In this document: positions 29,473 through 38,208 of the stretch, in pieces | Layout: every line of letters starts with the position of its first letter | Numbering within the stretch: position 1 is the stretch's first letter | Assembly (NCBI GenBank): GCA_002796325.1 | Contig: PCXA01000001.1 | Span: 62,001-126,000, forward strand | Direction: 5' to 3' | Source of the DNA: Deltaproteobacteria bacterium CG11_big_fil_rev_8_21_14_0_20_47_16 | GTDB taxonomy: Bacteria; UBA10199; GCA-002796325; 1-14-0-20-47-16 | DNA: 64,000 nt | Notes under the pieces: model-generated | Told to the model about the DNA's origin: nothing | Databases searched by the model: none | Seen by the model: the letters and a program-made list of their open reading frames with translations, nothing else | Program-made: the position numbers and the translations under genes

Positions 29473-30981
29473 GTGAGTCTATCAGTCAAGTTTGTGGGTG
29501 GAAATGTGGTCGAACTCAAGGCAGACATGGTGGCGATTGGGGTTTTGGCGCCGTCGGATGATGCCAAACACGGCAATTTGTCCAAATTTGATGGTGGCGC
29601 GCAGCTAGATGATGCGCTGGAGGGCTGGCTTTCGCAACTGATTGCCCGGGAGCAATTCCGTGGAGATGTGGGGACCACCCGTGTGGTGCCACTCCCCTCT
29701 GATGCAGGTACTCAATATATTTTACTGGTGGGCAACGGAAGACCCAACGAGCTGACCTTGCAAGACATGCGCATCATTGGTGCCAAGGTGGGTCAGGCGG
29801 CTGAGTGTCTGCGCTTGAAAAGTATTGGTGGTGTATTGATAGCAAGCACGTTGAATAACTTAGGTCCGGCAGCGCGTCTACAGGCGCTGGTGGAGGGTAT
29901 TATTTTGGGAACGTATCGGTTTACAAAATACAAAACATCAACGGAACCCAGCACACTCAAAACCGTGACGCTGATTGCAGGTGGCAATCGCAGCAGTTTG
30001 GAAAAGGCGGCGGCAACGGCGATTATTACAGCAGAAGCAACCTGCTTGGCGCGCGACTTGGTGAATACAACGGCCGCTGATTTAACGCCTCATGCATTGG
30101 CGGATGTGGCAAAGAAAGTAGCGAAGACTAATAAGTTGGGTGTTTCAGTCTTAACAGGAAAGGCGCTTGAGAAAGAACGCATGCGTCTTATCTTGGCCGT
30201 TGGCCAAGGCAGCCCCAACTCACCAGCGTTTATTCATCTGAGCTACAAGCCTAAGGGAAAAGCAAAACGCAAAATTGCACTCGTGGGTAAAGGGATTACA
30301 TTTGATACGGGCGGCCTGGATTTGAAGCCGGCTGCGTCGATGATTACGATGAAAGATGACATGGGTGGTTCGGCGGCAGTTTTGGGTGCGATGCAGGCAA
30401 TTGCACAACTCAAGCCCAACGTGGCGGTGGATGCCTATATTGCCACTGCGGAAAATGCCATTGATGGTGATGCATTTCGACCGAGTGATATTGTGAAGTC
30501 TCGCAATGGAAAAACAGTTGAGGTGGCGAACACCGATGCAGAAGGTCGATTGGTTTTGGCCGATGCATTGGATTATGCGGTAGAGCGGAAGCCGGATGTG
30601 GTGGTTGATGTTGCAACACTTACTGGCGGTGTTGTTGTCGCCTTAGGTGAGCAGTGTACCGGACTATTTTCTAATACCGAATCAATGGCAGAGAAGATGA
30701 TGGCCGCCGCTGATACCGCGGGTGAGCTGATGTGGCAAATGCCACTTTTGAAGGCCTATGAAGACGGACTGAAAAGTAAGGTTGCAGATTTATCCAGCAT
30801 GGGCAAATCACGTGCATCGTCCATTACTGCAGCGCTCTTTTTGAAACAATTTGTGAAAGGTACCCCGTGGGTACACTTGGATATTGCCGGCAGTGCGTGG
30901 ACAAGTGAAAGTATGACGCTTGCGCCTTATGGTGGAACAGGTGCTGCGGTGCGAACACTGATTGAATTTTGTCGGGGATAA
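29473..30981 (+). CDS. pepA: Cytosol aminopeptidase (M17 leucyl aminopeptidase)
   Basis: 502-aa two-zinc aminopeptidase releasing N-terminal residues such as leucine. GTG 29473 is used because AAGGAGG lies 5 nt upstream. The N-terminal regulatory domain occupies about residues 1-160. The catalytic domain has VGKGITFDTGGLDLKP, KDDMGGSAAVLGAM (metal Lys/Asp) and the signature NTDAEGRLVLADAL. Active-site Arg and Lys are inside these. Length is normal. A small unknown gene faces it, 1 bp beyond the stop. In E. coli PepA also binds DNA, which cannot be judged here. Confidence 0.95.
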   Translation: MSLSVKFVGGNVVELKADMVAIGVLAPSDDAKHGNLSKFDGGAQLDDALEGWLSQLIAREQFRGDVGTTRVVPLPSDAGTQYILLVGNGRPNELTLQDMRIIGAKVGQAAECLRLKSIGGVLIASTLNNLGPAARLQALVEGIILGTYRFTKYKTSTEPSTLKTVTLIAGGNRSSLEKAAATAIITAEATCLARDLVNTTAADLTPHALADVAKKVAKTNKLGVSVLTGKALEKERMRLILAVGQGSPNSPAFIHLSYKPKGKAKRKIALVGKGITFDTGGLDLKPAASMITMKDDMGGSAAVLGAMQAIAQLKPNVAVDAYIATAENAIDGDAFRPSDIVKSRNGKTVEVANTDAEGRLVLADALDYAVERKPDVVVDVATLTGGVVVALGEQCTGLFSNTESMAEKMMAAADTAGELMWQMPLLKAYEDGLKSKVADLSSMGKSRASSITAALFLKQFVKGTPWVHLDIAGSAWTSESMTLAPYGGTGAAVRTLIEFCRG

Positions 30982-30982
30982 T

Positions 30983-31225
30983 TTAGGCCTTGCGCCACAG
31001 GCCACCGATGGCGGCTTTGGGTGCTTGGGCAATTTCTTGTTCGACGGGTGTTTTGGTAGCAGCAGTGGTGTAGCCACCCGTACTGGATGTACGTGCAGCA
31101 TGTAAATTAAGAAGCTCTGCAGAATTTTCTGTGAGAAGTGATTTAAAGTTTGTGGATGAGGCTCTGCTGGCAGGTTGAGATGTCTGCAAATTGGCGGGCG
31201 AATTTGGGTTAACTTTTGCCGTCAT
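30983..31225 (-). CDS. Small hypothetical protein
   Basis: 80-aa frame starting MTAKVNPNSPAN at ATG 31225. The track ORF uses a TTG 30 bases earlier, inside a run of ten G on the coding strand. The product is rich in Ser, Thr, Ala and Asn, has no membrane segment, and looks unstructured. No family recognised. It is convergent with pepA and divergent from tmk. It may be a real short gene, but coding evidence is limited to an open frame. Confidence 0.4.
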   Translation of the reverse strand: MTAKVNPNSPANLQTSQPASRASSTNFKSLLTENSAELLNLHAARTSSTGGYTTAATKTPVEQEIAQAPKAAIGGLWRKA

Positions 31226-31304
31226 ATAGTAGGTATCGGCAGGCCCCCCCCCCAAAGTTGCGTGGCCCAGCCACTATTTTGCAACCTATTGATTTTAAAC
31301 AACT

Positions 31305-31949
31305 ATGTCAGGACTTTTTATTACATTTGAAGGCGTGGAAGGCTGTGGCAAGTCCACCCAGGTGCGGCTTTTGGTCGATGCCTTGGAGGCCGCTGGCCAT
31401 AGCGTTCACGTGACCCGTGAGCCGGGCGGAACCCCTATTGGTGAGGATATTCGGTCCATTCTGTTAAGCCCCGCCAATAAAGTTATGTGCAAAGAGGCAG
31501 AGATTCTGTTGTACGCAGCGGCGCGCGCGCAACATGTGGCGGAAGTGATTCGACCCAAGATGGCGGAAGGCACCATTGTGATTTCGGATCGTTATGCGGA
31601 TGCCACAGCGGCGTATCAGGGAGCGGCGCGCGGATTTTCACCTGAGCAGTTGGCCGCCGTCCACAAATTGGCAACAAACGATTTGCAGCCGGACGCGACG
31701 ATTTTGATCGATGTACCTGTTGCCAAAGGCTTGGCGAGAGTATTGCAACGATCAATCGATGAAGGACGCCGCGGGTACGATCGATTGGAAGCAGAGGCCT
31801 TAGAATTTCACGAAGCGGTGCAAGCGGCCTATTTGAAATTGGCAAAGGCCAATCCCAAGCGCATTCATGTGATGGATGGCATGCAGTCGATCGACGACAT
31901 TCACCAACAAATTATGGCAGTGATATTACCATTATGTGGAACCAAATAA
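31305..31949 (+). CDS. tmk: Thymidylate kinase
   Basis: 214-aa kinase phosphorylating dTMP to dTDP, essential for DNA precursor supply. P-loop FEGVEGCGKSTQ is at residues 8-19, followed by TREPGGTPIGE (DR/DRE substrate loop equivalent), SDRYADATAAYQGAARG and the LID-type DEGRRGYDRLE. Length is normal. It overlaps holB by 16 nt, and holB overlaps metG by 4 nt, so tmk-holB-metG make a compact operon, a frequent bacterial arrangement. Confidence 0.96.
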   Translation: MSGLFITFEGVEGCGKSTQVRLLVDALEAAGHSVHVTREPGGTPIGEDIRSILLSPANKVMCKEAEILLYAAARAQHVAEVIRPKMAEGTIVISDRYADATAAYQGAARGFSPEQLAAVHKLATNDLQPDATILIDVPVAKGLARVLQRSIDEGRRGYDRLEAEALEFHEAVQAAYLKLAKANPKRIHVMDGMQSIDDIHQQIMAVILPLCGTK

Positions 31950-32827
31950 TTGGACATGAGTTAACGGTTGCACCGCTTAAGCGCGCGATTGAAAATAGCG
32001 CCTTGGCACAGGCGTATTTGCTCACAGGCCCCCAAGGTGTTGGGAAATCGCTCATTGCACAAACATTGGCAATGGCAGCGTTGTGCGAGGCATCCAAGAA
32101 ACCCTGTGGCACCTGTGCGACATGTCAGCGTATCATTAATGATCAACATCCCGATGTTATTGGGTTGCGCGTGCTTCCAGATAAATCCGAAATTGGTATT
32201 GAGCAGTGGCGTGGTGTTGAGGCCAAGGTGCAGTTTCAGGCGCTGGAAGGCGACCGTAAATTTATTATTATTGATGATGCTGAACGCATGAGCATGTCGG
32301 TGGCCAATGCCTGTTTGAAAACGCTGGAAGAGCCGCCGTCGAACACCCACTTTGTTTTGATTGCACATGATGCAGATCGATTATTGCCCACCATTCGCTC
32401 GCGGTGTCAGCATTTGGTGGTGTCCCCCCTTCCTCAGTCCGTTGTGGAGTCCTGGTTGGTAAAACAGGGATCGGATGCGGTGGTGGCCAAGCGTGTGGCG
32501 GCCCTGGCGCAAGGTAGCTTGCAGCGCGCGCAGCGACTTGCGAAGCCTGAAGTGTTGGGGGTGTTGGATGTGATGACACGCGATATTCAAAAGGGATACA
32601 CGCCGTTGCAAGTCCTGGAGCATGCAGCGAGTCTTGCCATATTGCCCGAGGCGCCAGAGGTGTTGGATGGTCTGGCGGTTGCGCTGCGGAACATGGCTGT
32701 GGCCCAGCCCACAGTTCGCGTGCTACAACGCATGCGCGCAGTTGAAGAGGCAAGTCAGTACCTGTCCACCAAGGGCGCCAATAAAGAGTTGATACTAAAC
32801 GAACTATTCATTACGCTCGCCCCATGA
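31934..32827 (+). CDS. holB: DNA polymerase III delta' subunit
   Basis: 297-aa clamp-loader delta' subunit. AAA+ features: GPQGVGKSLIAQTLA (Walker A), IIDDAERMS (Walker B), a zinc-binding CGTCATCQRI (three Cys), LEEPPSNTHFVLI (sensor region) and TIRSRCQ. The P-loop looks intact, unlike in many delta' proteins. The zinc module confirms the gamma/delta' type. It starts inside tmk and overlaps metG by ATGA. Confidence 0.93.
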   Translation: MWNQIIGHELTVAPLKRAIENSALAQAYLLTGPQGVGKSLIAQTLAMAALCEASKKPCGTCATCQRIINDQHPDVIGLRVLPDKSEIGIEQWRGVEAKVQFQALEGDRKFIIIDDAERMSMSVANACLKTLEEPPSNTHFVLIAHDADRLLPTIRSRCQHLVVSPLPQSVVESWLVKQGSDAVVAKRVAALAQGSLQRAQRLAKPEVLGVLDVMTRDIQKGYTPLQVLEHAASLAILPEAPEVLDGLAVALRNMAVAQPTVRVLQRMRAVEEASQYLSTKGANKELILNELFITLAP

Positions 32828-34785
32828 AAAAGAAGATCTACATTACAACTGCAATTGATTACGTGAACAGCACGCCGCATATCGGCACGGCCTATGAAAA
32901 AATTGGCGCTGATGCGTTGGCGCGATTCTATAAACTTGATGGTCACGATGTGCGTTTGCAAATGGGGAATGATGAACATTCAACGAATGTGCGCAAGGCG
33001 GCAGAGGCCAAGGGCCTTGATCCCCAAAAATACTGCGACGAGATGGAAATTAAGTTTAAATCCGCGTGGGATAAGTTGGGAATTGATTACGATGACTTTG
33101 TGCGCACAACAAATCCAACTCATAAGGCTGGCGTTCAAAAACTATTTCAAACACTCTTTGATAAGGGCGATGTTTACAAAGGCACTTACAAGGGCTGGTA
33201 CTGCGATGGATGTGAAGCCTATTATTTAGATAAGGATTTGGTTGATGGGGTTTGCCCTCACCACAAGTCGAAACCCAAATGGGTGGAACAGGTTAACTAT
33301 TTTTTCAAGCTCTCCAAGTATCAAGACTGGCTCAAAAATCATATTCAGACAATTCCCGAATTTATCCTGCCCGTGATTCGCAAAAATGAAATCATGAAGG
33401 TCGTTGAAGGTGGCTTGATTGATGTGAGTGTGTCACGCGAGGGCGAAAGTTGGGGTGTGCCTGTTCCATTTGATCCCACACATTCTGTTTATGTGTGGTT
33501 TGATGCGCTCATTAATTACATCACCGGTATTGGCTATGGCACCGACGCCAAGAAGTTTAAGACATGGTGGGATGATGCGCGCGTGGTGCACGTGATTGGC
33601 AAAGACATTACACGCTTCCACTGCGTGATCTGGCCCTGCATGTTACATGCGGCGGGCATTAAGGTGCCGGATTCCATTTTTGGTCACGGCTTTGTGTACA
33701 CGCGCGGTGAACGCATGAGCAAGACGCTGGGTAATGTGGTGGATCCGTTGGATGTGGTGAATCAATTTGGTCCCGATCCACTGCGCTACTATTTGCTGCG
33801 TACGTCTAGCTTTGGCAGCGATGGGGATTTCACCTGGGATGCGTTTATTGAACGTTACAATTCGGACCTGGCCAATGGGATTGGGAACTTGGTGGCGCGG
33901 ACAGTAGGCATGTTGCACCAGTATTGTAATGGGGAGATTCCTGAGAATCATGGCCCACGAGATATATTACGGTCTGATCCAATAGGCGAAATAGTAAGGA
34001 TTCCAAGTGTGGTTCGTAGATCACTTGATTGTTCAATGAATGACGACATTTTATTCCATGTGGCCCTTCAAATTATTTGGGATGGTATAGCTAAGCTGGA
34101 TCAATTCATAACCGAAAAGAAACCATGGAGACTGGCCAAGGAAGGCAATCAAGAGTCTGTTCGGGACGTGTTGCACGAAGTTTGTGAGGGCATTTTCAAA
34201 ATTGCAATTATGATTTCTCCCTTCATGCCCGCAACTGCTGAAAAAATTTGGAGCCAGATGGGATTTGATACAATTATCAAACTGAAGGACACGAGGATTT
34301 CGGATGCCGAAAATGCACACCACCACATTATCCAGCCGGTGCGTGTGAAAGAAGCAGCCGTGATTTTCCCGCGAATTGAAAAGCCAAAAGAAGAACCCAA
34401 ACCCAAAGAACCGAAAAAGGATAAAAAAATGGAACAGTCAAATGCAGCAACGACCACAACAGATGGGCTCATCTCCATTGATGACTTTGCGAAGATTGAG
34501 CTGCGCGTTGCTGAAATTACATCTGCGGAAAAAGTGGAAGGTGCGGACAAGCTACTCAAACTGCAAGTAAGTCTGGGCGATTCCACGCGTCAGATTGTTG
34601 CGGGAATTGCCAAGCATTATGATCCTGCAACACTTGTGGGTAAGAAGATTGTTGTTGTAGCGAATTTAAAGCCCGCCAAACTTCGTGGCGTGGAATCCCA
34701 AGGCATGCTGCTTGCGGCAAGTGATGATACGGGGCTTTGTTTGGTAGACCCAGGAAGTATTAGTGTGGGTGGTAAGGTTAAATAG
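32824..34785 (+). CDS. metG: Methionyl-tRNA synthetase with C-terminal tRNA-binding domain
   Basis: 653-aa enzyme charging tRNA-Met. HIGH-type motif is THPIG-like PHIGTAYEKIGADALARF near residue 19. The zinc knuckle is CDGCEAYYLDKDLVDGVCPHH. The second signature is RMSKTLGN (KMSKS class). After the anticodon domain a Lys/Glu/Pro-rich linker leads to a Trbp111-like domain (KIELRVAEITSAEKVEGADK). This domain order is the B. subtilis/Thermus type. The segment at about 33.94-34.33 kb uses ATA, AGA and AGG codons more than the flanks. It ends 3 bp from the stop of the convergent 775-aa gene. Confidence 0.96.
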   Translation: MKKKIYITTAIDYVNSTPHIGTAYEKIGADALARFYKLDGHDVRLQMGNDEHSTNVRKAAEAKGLDPQKYCDEMEIKFKSAWDKLGIDYDDFVRTTNPTHKAGVQKLFQTLFDKGDVYKGTYKGWYCDGCEAYYLDKDLVDGVCPHHKSKPKWVEQVNYFFKLSKYQDWLKNHIQTIPEFILPVIRKNEIMKVVEGGLIDVSVSREGESWGVPVPFDPTHSVYVWFDALINYITGIGYGTDAKKFKTWWDDARVVHVIGKDITRFHCVIWPCMLHAAGIKVPDSIFGHGFVYTRGERMSKTLGNVVDPLDVVNQFGPDPLRYYLLRTSSFGSDGDFTWDAFIERYNSDLANGIGNLVARTVGMLHQYCNGEIPENHGPRDILRSDPIGEIVRIPSVVRRSLDCSMNDDILFHVALQIIWDGIAKLDQFITEKKPWRLAKEGNQESVRDVLHEVCEGIFKIAIMISPFMPATAEKIWSQMGFDTIIKLKDTRISDAENAHHHIIQPVRVKEAAVIFPRIEKPKEEPKPKEPKKDKKMEQSNAATTTTDGLISIDDFAKIELRVAEITSAEKVEGADKLLKLQVSLGDSTRQIVAGIAKHYDPATLVGKKIVVVANLKPAKLRGVESQGMLLAASDDTGLCLVDPGSISVGGKVK

Positions 34786-34788
34786 GTG

Positions 34789-37116
34789 TTATCGCGCTGA
34801 TCTTAGAACAGTTTTAATACGGTCTAAAAGTTCTATCAGCTGGCTTGTGTCGGCATCTGTTAAAAATTCAAACTGACTCCGTCCGTTTTCCGTCGTTTGT
34901 TTCACTATACCGTATTTGGCTCGTATTAGTGCCTGTTCAACATAATTAATAGCAGCCCGAATCATTTCGAATGCCTCTGCCCCAGCAATCAATGAGGGCT
35001 GCACGATTAGTTCAATCGCTGGATCCAACATGCGTTGGAGGTGTGTGGGGTATTCCCGTAAGACTGCTTTGAGTCTGGGGTATAAATATGTCGACATGCC
35101 TTGAACGTCTGAAGAAGACTCTTCCCATTGCAGTGCGTGCCAAACATCATGCATCACCATGGTGTAGCCATGAGCATTGCCCTTAATATCGTCTAGGTAA
35201 ACACTGCGTCTCAGATCCACTTGTACAGGCGAGTTGCCATTTGAGTGGTGGTGATGAAAATCGTCGGCGGAGAGATTTCCAACTGCAAACCGCAACTTTG
35301 CAGAAAGCCGAGGGAAGGTATTGAGTATATATTCTTTAGAGGGGATGAGTTGGAAAGTATTATCACCAACAACGTTCACAGGAACTAAGTCATCACATAG
35401 TGCCTTAAAGGCAGGGATGATTCGGGAATAGGGGTCTTGCAATATACCCACCTCACGATGCAGTTTTGTTCCTGCCGCAATGTCAATACCATAGACGGGC
35501 CCTTTGTCTGTTGGAATGGTTCTAATCGAACCCCCATGGATCTTCATTTCGTGCAGAAATGCGTCTTCTAAAAAATCCCAAGCCAGAAACCCCAAGTCCG
35601 ATTCGCTGGCGGCTGAATTCTGCAGCTGATGTGCCTCGCTTGTAAACAGGGCCAGTTGGCCCAGTGGAATACTGGCAATGTGAGCTGTTAGCGCGCTGGA
35701 AAGTCGACGGAAATTGGATGTGCCTGCATCAATAATTGCACTTCTCACGTGTTGGAGCATTTCTGTGAGTTGTGTTTGATCAGTGTCTGAAAGTGAGGGG
35801 TAATCCAGCCCGTCTTTTGCCTTGGGTGCCAATCCTAACGACACTGTGTATATCATGGGGTCAAGTATACCAACACACTGCTGAACCATTCGGGCGGCGT
35901 TGGCACCTTGTTCAAGCGGGGGTTGTACAATGGTTTCAATAAGTTGTTCAAAATACGTTTGAAGATGTTCTGGGTATCTTCGCATAATGCGCTTAACGAT
36001 GGGGTAGAGATAGATGGAAAAATCTTTAATTTCAGGGGAAGAACCGTCCCACATTAAGGTATGCCAAACATCGTGCAATAGCATGACGAATCCATGGACG
36101 TTACTTTGTACGTCGTCTAGCCAAACGTCGAGACGTGGAGTGGCTTGTATAGGAGAGAGACCCTGTTCATGATGGTCGTGAAAGATGTCACTATTTAAAT
36201 TCCCTGTTAAAAAACGAAGGTTCCATCGAAGTGGGGGGTGGGTGTTCAAAAGATAGTCGACTGTTGGTAGAATGAAGAGACCGTCATTTATATGATTTAC
36301 AAAATAATGATTAAAGTGGGGAATAATGCGCGAAAATGCCAACTGCGTAATATCCAACTGGCGATGCATGTCTGTGTTACCCTGTTGGATAGTGTAGATA
36401 GGTCCAGCCTGTGTATCAAAAAAATCAACTTCAAATCCCATTGCTGAAATGCGTGTTAAAAAATCATATTCAAGTTGTTCCCAAGCGAGCCGTGCAAAGT
36501 CGAACTCGGTGGCCTCCCCTTGCCTAACCCTTTCGGCCATTGCGAGCTGATCTTGTTTTTGTTCCGCGGTAAGAATTGTTTCTGCATCAATAAAGTCATC
36601 CATGAATCGACTTGCAGTGCTCTCCGTTCGTCCCCCACCACCAATACTGCCACCAGCCATTGAAATGACTTTGAGTAGGCGCCCCATATTAGGGTGACTG
36701 GCAGAAATAAAATGTGTTTGATCGTGGAGTTGTTGCAGTTGAGTTTTTAGTCGATCGATTTCATGGACATTTCCCAGTCGTGACTGCTCTGCAATCTGCA
36801 TTTCAATAGATAGAATTTCACCCATCATGCGAACGGCATCTTCATATTCACTGTAGGTTTGTTGAATGGTTTTTCCAAAGCGATCAATGCCAATTGGAAT
36901 TCGGAATGTGTGTGGGGAACGTATTGGGGCTCGGCTTGGCGAGTCACTAGGGATAGATAGTGCAACGCCCACAATGCTGCCCCATCGGAGTAGTGCAGTA
37001 GGAATCAAAGGTGTTGGCTTGGGCGCACTGGGCACGTTGTCGTTAGCCGCAGGCATTGACCGTAGCCAGTCAAACGGACTGGTTTCAGGTAGCCGAATGG
37101 GTGCCAGTTTGGACAT
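34789..37116 (-). CDS. Unknown 775-aa protein: shared N-terminal module plus duplicated His-rich HDVWH domain
   Basis: No family recognised. Residues 1-20 include FDWLRS; PAANDN lies at 22-27; a hydrophobic segment LLRWGSIVGVALSI spans about 42-55. Then FRIPIGIDRFGKTIQQ (71-86) and a predicted coiled coil (90-135). Two repeats follow, about 205-460 and 506-770. Each has a LAW(D/E)-LE start, SRIIP, LNTxPxL, LRF, GNLxxDxFHxHH (His cluster at 313-316 and 621-624), SPxQ, LDD and HDVWH (348-352, 656-660). The conserved His suggests a metal site per repeat, by inference. The N-terminal module is shared with the 836-aa protein at 52138-54648. A terminator lies just upstream, so it has its own promoter. 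Confidence 0.7.
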   Translation of the reverse strand: MSKLAPIRLPETSPFDWLRSMPAANDNVPSAPKPTPLIPTALLRWGSIVGVALSIPSDSPSRAPIRSPHTFRIPIGIDRFGKTIQQTYSEYEDAVRMMGEILSIEMQIAEQSRLGNVHEIDRLKTQLQQLHDQTHFISASHPNMGRLLKVISMAGGSIGGGGRTESTASRFMDDFIDAETILTAEQKQDQLAMAERVRQGEATEFDFARLAWEQLEYDFLTRISAMGFEVDFFDTQAGPIYTIQQGNTDMHRQLDITQLAFSRIIPHFNHYFVNHINDGLFILPTVDYLLNTHPPLRWNLRFLTGNLNSDIFHDHHEQGLSPIQATPRLDVWLDDVQSNVHGFVMLLHDVWHTLMWDGSSPEIKDFSIYLYPIVKRIMRRYPEHLQTYFEQLIETIVQPPLEQGANAARMVQQCVGILDPMIYTVSLGLAPKAKDGLDYPSLSDTDQTQLTEMLQHVRSAIIDAGTSNFRRLSSALTAHIASIPLGQLALFTSEAHQLQNSAASESDLGFLAWDFLEDAFLHEMKIHGGSIRTIPTDKGPVYGIDIAAGTKLHREVGILQDPYSRIIPAFKALCDDLVPVNVVGDNTFQLIPSKEYILNTFPRLSAKLRFAVGNLSADDFHHHHSNGNSPVQVDLRRSVYLDDIKGNAHGYTMVMHDVWHALQWEESSSDVQGMSTYLYPRLKAVLREYPTHLQRMLDPAIELIVQPSLIAGAEAFEMIRAAINYVEQALIRAKYGIVKQTTENGRSQFEFLTDADTSQLIELLDRIKTVLRSAR

Positions 37117-37156
37117 GGGTATATATCGGTGAATGACTAAAAAGGTTGCGTAAAAA

Positions 37157-37180
37157 AAAGGTCCCCAGTTGGGGACCTTT
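37157..37180 (-). terminator. Rho-independent terminator downstream of the nuo-tail genes
   Basis: Perfect 10-bp stem AAAGGTCCCC/GGGGACCTTT with AGTT loop. Read on the minus strand it is followed by a run of T. It sits 17 bp after the 60-aa gene and ends the transcript that begins at the nuo operon. Oligo-A/T on both sides means it could also act on the plus strand. Confidence 0.92.
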
Positions 37181-37197
37181 TTGAGGGCATTTTTTGC

Positions 37198-37380
37198 TTA
37201 CCACTCCTTCAATTCACCCTTCTTGATCTTATCGACCAAGATATTCCACTCTTCGCGCTTCAACGTGACGACGTTGTCGTCTTCGCCAATGGTGACCTTT
37301 TGGGTCGTTACATCAGCATCAACGGTGGGACAGCATTTACTGCCGCCACAGAGTACGATGGCTTCAAATGGCTTCTTCAT
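37198..37380 (-). CDS. Small Cys-rich protein of unknown function
   Basis: 60-aa protein with CGGSKCCP near residues 11-18 and a C-terminal KREEWNILVDKIKKGELKEW. The Cys arrangement (C-x4-CC) suggests a metal or Fe-S site, which is inference. A ribosome-binding GGGGGGAG stands just before the ATG. It is 29 bp after the 249-aa gene and precedes a strong terminator. Co-transcription with complex I is suggested by spacing only. No family recognised. Confidence 0.65.
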   Translation of the reverse strand: MKKPFEAIVLCGGSKCCPTVDADVTTQKVTIGEDDNVVTLKREEWNILVDKIKKGELKEW

Positions 37381-37409
37381 ATGACTCCCCCCTTTCGTGG
37401 GTATTATGG

Positions 37410-38159
37410 TTAGAAGTTCAAATCTTCCAAATCGGGAATGAAATCTTCCACGGGTCCGGTGTCTTCGGGTTCCGGTGGTGGTGTGGGGCGCAAGTTGTGC
37501 GGTGCAGGCCTTTGAAACCCATGACGCCCCAGCGACATATCGGGGCTGTTGCCGCGGACCACATCAATCCGACGTCCGGTTTGACGCTCCCATTTTTTCA
37601 ACGCCTTCTCTAGTAAGGGTTGGTTAACCGACCACAACTCGACTCCGCCTGCATTGATCATGGGGCGCGTGCTAAAGAGTGTGGCGCTAATGGTAAATGT
37701 TTGAAACCCCGATTCATCAGGGCCGCCCCACACTGTAAAGCTTGCGGGTTCTTGGATACGCACGCGAATTGGATTGTCGGGATTCCAATCGCTGCGTAAA
37801 AAACCGACAACGCTGAGTTTGAGTTTGAGTGTCCAAATGCGCTCTTTCAGATTTTTGAGAATGAGCATCAACTCATCCAAGAATGTCATTTGATCAAGGT
37901 TGCCGCGGTTGATTTGTTGGGTCGCATTAACGGTGGTGATTTCAATTGAATCTGGCATGACCACGCCAAAGAAGCTGCGTAAAAAGTTAAATACTTGTTC
38001 AAAGAACCAGACGTTATTTTCTTCCTGGCTCATACGCGTAAAATTGATGTTAGATGAAAAACCCCACGAGCCTACCGCATCCCCGCGTGCAGCGTGGTGC
38101 CGGTGCTGGTCATCCAGGTCCAAATCGAGGTCAAAGCCTTGTTTTTGAGGGGCAGGCAT
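37410..38159 (-). CDS. Unknown 249-aa protein at the 3' end of the nuo operon
   Basis: No recognised family. The N-terminus has an Asp-rich stretch (DLDLDLDD, residues 10-17) and HRHH, with no signal peptide. The middle contains an amphipathic region FLRSFFGVVMPDSIEITTV and a probable beta-domain. The C-terminus is Pro- and Glu-rich (RPTPPPEPEDTG). It starts 49 bp after nuoN on the same strand and is followed by the 60-aa gene, so it is probably co-transcribed with complex I. Role unknown. Confidence 0.65.
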   Translation of the reverse strand: MPAPQKQGFDLDLDLDDQHRHHAARGDAVGSWGFSSNINFTRMSQEENNVWFFEQVFNFLRSFFGVVMPDSIEITTVNATQQINRGNLDQMTFLDELMLILKNLKERIWTLKLKLSVVGFLRSDWNPDNPIRVRIQEPASFTVWGGPDESGFQTFTISATLFSTRPMINAGGVELWSVNQPLLEKALKKWERQTGRRIDVVRGNSPDMSLGRHGFQRPAPHNLRPTPPPEPEDTGPVEDFIPDLEDLNF

Positions 38160-38208
38160 AGTGGTAATGCTAGCGCTAAATATCCAATTTGTCGAGGAGA
38201 TCTGGTTT

